From Aquimarina sp. (lineage in GTDB: Bacteria > Bacteroidota > Bacteroidia > Flavobacteriales > Flavobacteriaceae): 9,878 nucleotides of DNA. Numbering within the stretch: the stretch's first letter is position 1; each line of letters begins with the position of its first letter. The position numbers and the translations under genes are program-made. Shown one piece after another: positions 7,928-9,878 of the stretch. The notes under the pieces are model-generated. The model searched no databases. It was not told where the DNA came from and was given only the letters and a program-made list of their open reading frames with translations. Where the stretch lies: contig NZVW01000083.1 of NCBI GenBank assembly GCA_002697475.1, forward strand, positions 1 to 9,878, written 5' to 3'.

Positions 7928-7980
7928 AAAATCATTTCTTTCCCGGATTAAAAAGATGATCATTCTAAAAATTTCCATTT

Positions 7981-7988
7981 TAATTTTG
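7981..7988 (+). promoter_or_regulatory. Possible -7 element for the DUF4197 lipoprotein gene
   Basis: TAATTTTG is an exact match to the Bacteroidota -7 consensus TAnnTTTG and lies about 78 bases before the ATG at 8067, within the gap after purU. No TTG sits at the expected distance upstream (around 7959), so only half of the promoter is supported. It would make the lipoprotein gene independent of purU. Confidence 0.3.
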
Positions 7989-8066
7989 TTTTCAATGGTT
8001 ACCGAAGTATAAAAATTCTTATTTTAACCATAGTAACTGTAAACATTATCATCAAAAAAGGGAACT

Positions 8067-8774
8067 ATGAAAAAAATTATATGCCTATTTCTAGTCATCA
8101 CTTTAAGTGGCTGCGCAGAACTGCAACAAGTTGTAAACAATTTACCTCAAGGCGGCGGTTTTGGCATTACTAATGTAGAAATAGCCAGCGCACTGAGAGA
8201 AGCTCTGGATAAAGGTATTGATAAACAAGTGTCTAAGCTTACATTAAAAGACGGATTTTATAGAAATCAATTAGTTAAGATTTTATTGCCAGAGGAATTA
8301 CAGAAAGTTGATAAAGCATTAAGAGACATAGGCTTAAGCAGTTTAGCTGACGAAGGTTTAAAAATGATGAATCGTGCTGCCGAAGACGCCGTTAAAGAAG
8401 CAACACCAATATTCGTAAATGCTGTGAAGCAAATCACCTTTAACGATGCCAAAAACATCCTTTTAGGCAGTGATAATGCCGCTACCCAATATCTACAGCA
8501 GAGAACAAAGGTGGAGCTGTATCAAAAATTTAGCCCGGTTATTAAAAATTCTTTTAGCAAAGTCGGAGCTGATCAGATATGGTCAAATATTATCAACAAG
8601 TACAATAGTATTCCATTTACTAATGATGTAAACCCTGACCTTACAGATTATGTGACCGGAGAAGCTTTGGAAGGAGTATATACCATGATTTCGGTTGAGG
8701 AAAAGGAAATCAGAACTAAAGTAAGCGCCAGAACCACTGATTTATTAAGAAGAGTTTTTGCATTACAGGATTAA
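8067..8774 (+). CDS. DUF4197 domain lipoprotein
   Basis: The 235-residue protein starts with a lipoprotein signal: MKK, hydrophobic residues 4-13, then lipobox LSGC with the lipidated Cys16. Ala17 and Glu18 follow. The mature part is the DUF4197 domain, recognised from EIASALREALDKGIDKQVSKL at about 43-63, the DGFYRNQLVKILLPEEL segment, MNRAAEDAVKEATPIF (100-117), and the C-terminal DYVTGEALEGVYTMISVEEKEIR followed by LLRRVF. The domain is helical and widespread in Bacteroidota and Proteobacteria, without an established function that I know of. The protein is presumably anchored in the outer or inner membrane facing the periplasm. It follows purU by 139 bases and precedes the SusC gene by 271; neither neighbour hints at a role. 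The ATG at 8067 is fixed by the signal peptide. Family assignment is confident, function unknown. Confidence 0.88.
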   Translation: MKKIICLFLVITLSGCAELQQVVNNLPQGGGFGITNVEIASALREALDKGIDKQVSKLTLKDGFYRNQLVKILLPEELQKVDKALRDIGLSSLADEGLKMMNRAAEDAVKEATPIFVNAVKQITFNDAKNILLGSDNAATQYLQQRTKVELYQKFSPVIKNSFSKVGADQIWSNIINKYNSIPFTNDVNPDLTDYVTGEALEGVYTMISVEEKEIRTKVSARTTDLLRRVFALQD

Positions 8775-8782
8775 TCCTACGC

Positions 8783-8799
8783 TTACGGAAAAACCGTAA
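8783..8799 (+). terminator. Weak hairpin just after the DUF4197 gene
   Basis: TTACGG (8783-8788) and CCGTAA (8794-8799) form a perfect six-pair stem around AAAAA, eight bases after the stop codon. It is followed by TTATATCG, not by a clean T-run, so termination here would be partial. The stronger hairpin at 8977-9007 may finish the job. Confidence 0.4.
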
Positions 8800-8827
8800 T
8801 TATATCGATTATACACGCGTTTGATCG

Positions 8828-8881
8828 AATTGTTATTTTTTACACAATTACTAAATTTATTGTTATTTTTTTAACAATAAA
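8828..8881. repeat. Two adjacent AT-rich inverted repeats sharing ATTGTTATTTTTT
   Basis: The 13-base word ATTGTTATTTTTT occurs at 8829-8841 and again at 8859-8871, exactly 30 bases apart. Each copy starts an inverted repeat: AATTGT (8828-8833) with ACAATT (8844-8849), and a perfect ten-pair TTTATTGTTA (8856-8865) with TAACAATAAA (8872-8881) around TTTTTT. They lie about 130-190 bases ahead of the SusC-like promoter. They may be operator half-sites on one face of the helix, or just AT-rich structure; no regulator is known for them. Confidence 0.5.
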
Positions 8882-8976
8882 GAGCTATATGTTATTTATT
8901 TTATAAGAATTGTAATAATTATCAGCTGTATTTTTTGAAAAAACTGTAAGCATTTTATGATTGTTTAAAGGACCTC

Positions 8977-9007
8977 AAAGCCCGTCTATACTTGTTTGAC
9001 GGGCTTT
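8977..9007 (+). terminator. GC-rich terminator-like hairpin before the SusC gene
   Basis: AAAGCCCGTC (8977-8986) and GACGGGCTTT (8998-9007) form a perfect ten-pair stem around an 11-base loop, followed by ATCATTTACTTTT. The U-tract is mainly the TTT inside the stem, so it is a moderate terminator for transcription arriving from the lipoprotein gene. The -33 TTG of the next promoter (8992-8994) is within the loop. The start of transcription would be downstream of the hairpin, so it would not be part of the SusC transcript. Confidence 0.6.
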
Positions 9008-9021
9008 ATCATTTACTTTTG
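8992..9021 (+). promoter_or_regulatory. Consensus Bacteroidota promoter of the SusC-like gene
   Basis: TTG at 8992-8994 and TACTTTTG at 9014-9021 are separated by 19 bases, matching the TTG / TAnnTTTG consensus of the Bacteroidota primary sigma factor. Transcription would start near 9027, leaving a leader of about 20 bases before the ATG at 9046. The leader ends in AAAAGTCCTTAA, with no Shine-Dalgarno site, as is usual in this phylum. Confidence 0.75.
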
Positions 9022-9045
9022 CGCCCAAATTATAAAAGTCCTTAA

Positions 9046-9878
9046 ATGAAAAACTTAATCAAACTAACCATTGCTATTGCAATACTTTTAACATCAGGTA
9101 TTGCAACCGGGCAAGAGCTTACAGTGACAGGTACTGTAGTAGATTCAAGAGGTGTTCCTTTACCAGGAACTAACATAACCATTGTTAATTCAACTAAAGG
9201 AGCTCAAACCGACTTCGATGGTTTCTTCACTATCGAAGCGAACAAAGGAGACCAGCTTATGCTTTCCTATGTTGGTTTCTATCCTCAAACAGTTACTGTT
9301 CAAGACGAGACAAAACTAGAAATTACACTTGAAGAAAATGTTGAAGGATTAGACCAAATCGTTATTATAGGGTATGGTTCTTCAAGTAAAACTAAAATTG
9401 CAACAAGTATAGGAACTATAAGAGGAGAAGATTTAACTGATATTAAATTTCCAAGTATTCAATCTCTTTTTTCCGGACAGATTACAGGTGTACAGGCTTC
9501 TCAACTTTCTGGTAGAGTGGAATCTGGTATAAAAGTGAGAGTAAGAGGGGTAGCTACAATTGGAGCTTCTCAAGAGCCGTTATATGTCTTGGATGGTGTT
9601 CCTCTAATTAATGAAGATGAGTCTATAAACAATTCTCCTATCAACCCATTAATAGGATTAAATCCTGATGATATAGATTCCATAGACTTCCTTAAAGATG
9701 CTGCAGCAGCAGCAATTTATGGAGCGAGAGGTACTAATGGTGTAATCATCATTACTACGAAGAAGGGTAACTCCAGTAAACCTAAAATTACCCTTAATAC
9801 TTCAACAGGTCTTAATTTTACCACTAAAAAGAGAGATTTCCTTAATGCACAACAGTATATCGAATTATACACTGAAGC
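9046..9878 (+). CDS. SusC/RagA-family TonB-linked outer-membrane protein, N-terminal 277 residues (gene runs off the right edge)
   Basis: The reading frame stays open from the ATG at 9046 to the window end; a full SusC protein has about 1000 residues, so roughly a quarter is visible. Residues 1-23 are a signal peptide (MKNLIKLTIAIAILLTSG, then IATGQE). Residues 25-98 are the carboxypeptidase-regulatory-like beta-sandwich (VTGTVVDSRGVPLPGTNI, TDFDGFFTI, LSYVGF). Residues 102-111 (LDQIVIIGYG) are the TonB-box-like segment, and the plug domain follows, with the family signatures LYVLDGVP (179-186), LNPDDIDSIDFLKDA and IYGARGTNGVIIITTKKG (224-241). These proteins import glycans, peptides or other large nutrients through the outer membrane with TonB energy and a SusD-like lipoprotein lid, which would be expected downstream, outside the window. 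The substrate cannot be inferred here. A run of five alanines (219-223) replaces the more usual DASATA-like stretch. Confidence 0.93.
   Translation, partial: MKNLIKLTIAIAILLTSGIATGQELTVTGTVVDSRGVPLPGTNITIVNSTKGAQTDFDGFFTIEANKGDQLMLSYVGFYPQTVTVQDETKLEITLEENVEGLDQIVIIGYGSSSKTKIATSIGTIRGEDLTDIKFPSIQSLFSGQITGVQASQLSGRVESGIKVRVRGVATIGASQEPLYVLDGVPLINEDESINNSPINPLIGLNPDDIDSIDFLKDAAAAAIYGARGTNGVIIITTKKGNSSKPKITLNTSTGLNFTTKKRDFLNAQQYIELYTE

Noticed and set aside
7931..7961. Hairpin ATCATTTCTTT / AAAAAGATGAT after purU as an intrinsic terminator
   Set aside because: The stem has a mismatch and a wobble, is AT-rich, and is followed by CATTC, not by a T-run.

Overview
The window looks like chromosome from a marine-type member of the Bacteroidota, most likely a flavobacterium. 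The evidence is a low-GC sequence, start codons without a clear Shine-Dalgarno site, a SusC/RagA TonB-linked outer-membrane protein with the N-terminal carboxypeptidase-regulatory-like domain, a DUF4197 lipoprotein, and a perfect Bacteroidota sigma-type promoter (TTG, 19 bases, TAnnTTTG) ahead of the SusC gene. Lineage is inferred from these traits, not from a marker gene.

The left part (1-6647) reads on the minus strand. In transcription order it holds a large fused acyl-CoA mutase of the IcmF type (B12 domain, G-protein chaperone and mutase in one chain), a strong terminator, and then a likely three-gene unit. That unit is a seven-helix membrane protein ending in a LuxR-like helix-turn-helix, an AGCS-family sodium:alanine/glycine-type symporter, and the start of an exported amidohydrolase that runs off the left edge. 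Between icmF and its terminator lies a 72-base tandem repeat of about 2.4 copies.

A 425-base AT-rich divergent intergenic region (6648-7072) separates icmF from the plus-strand genes: purU (10-formyltetrahydrofolate hydrolase), a DUF4197 lipoprotein, and the first 277 codons of a SusC-like importer that runs off the right edge. Ahead of the SusC gene are two neighbouring AT-rich inverted repeats, a terminator-like GC hairpin, and a consensus promoter whose -33 TTG lies in the loop of that hairpin.

Most of the window is ordinary housekeeping and transport content. IcmF links branched and straight C4 acyl-CoA metabolism, PurU links the folate and formate pools, and the SusC protein and symporter are for uptake. 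I see no phage, CRISPR, toxin-antitoxin or other defence system and no insertion sequence. The points worth a second look are the active-site residues of the mutase, the tandem repeat after icmF, the membrane-tethered regulator next to a symporter and an exported hydrolase, and the compact terminator/promoter layout before the SusC gene.
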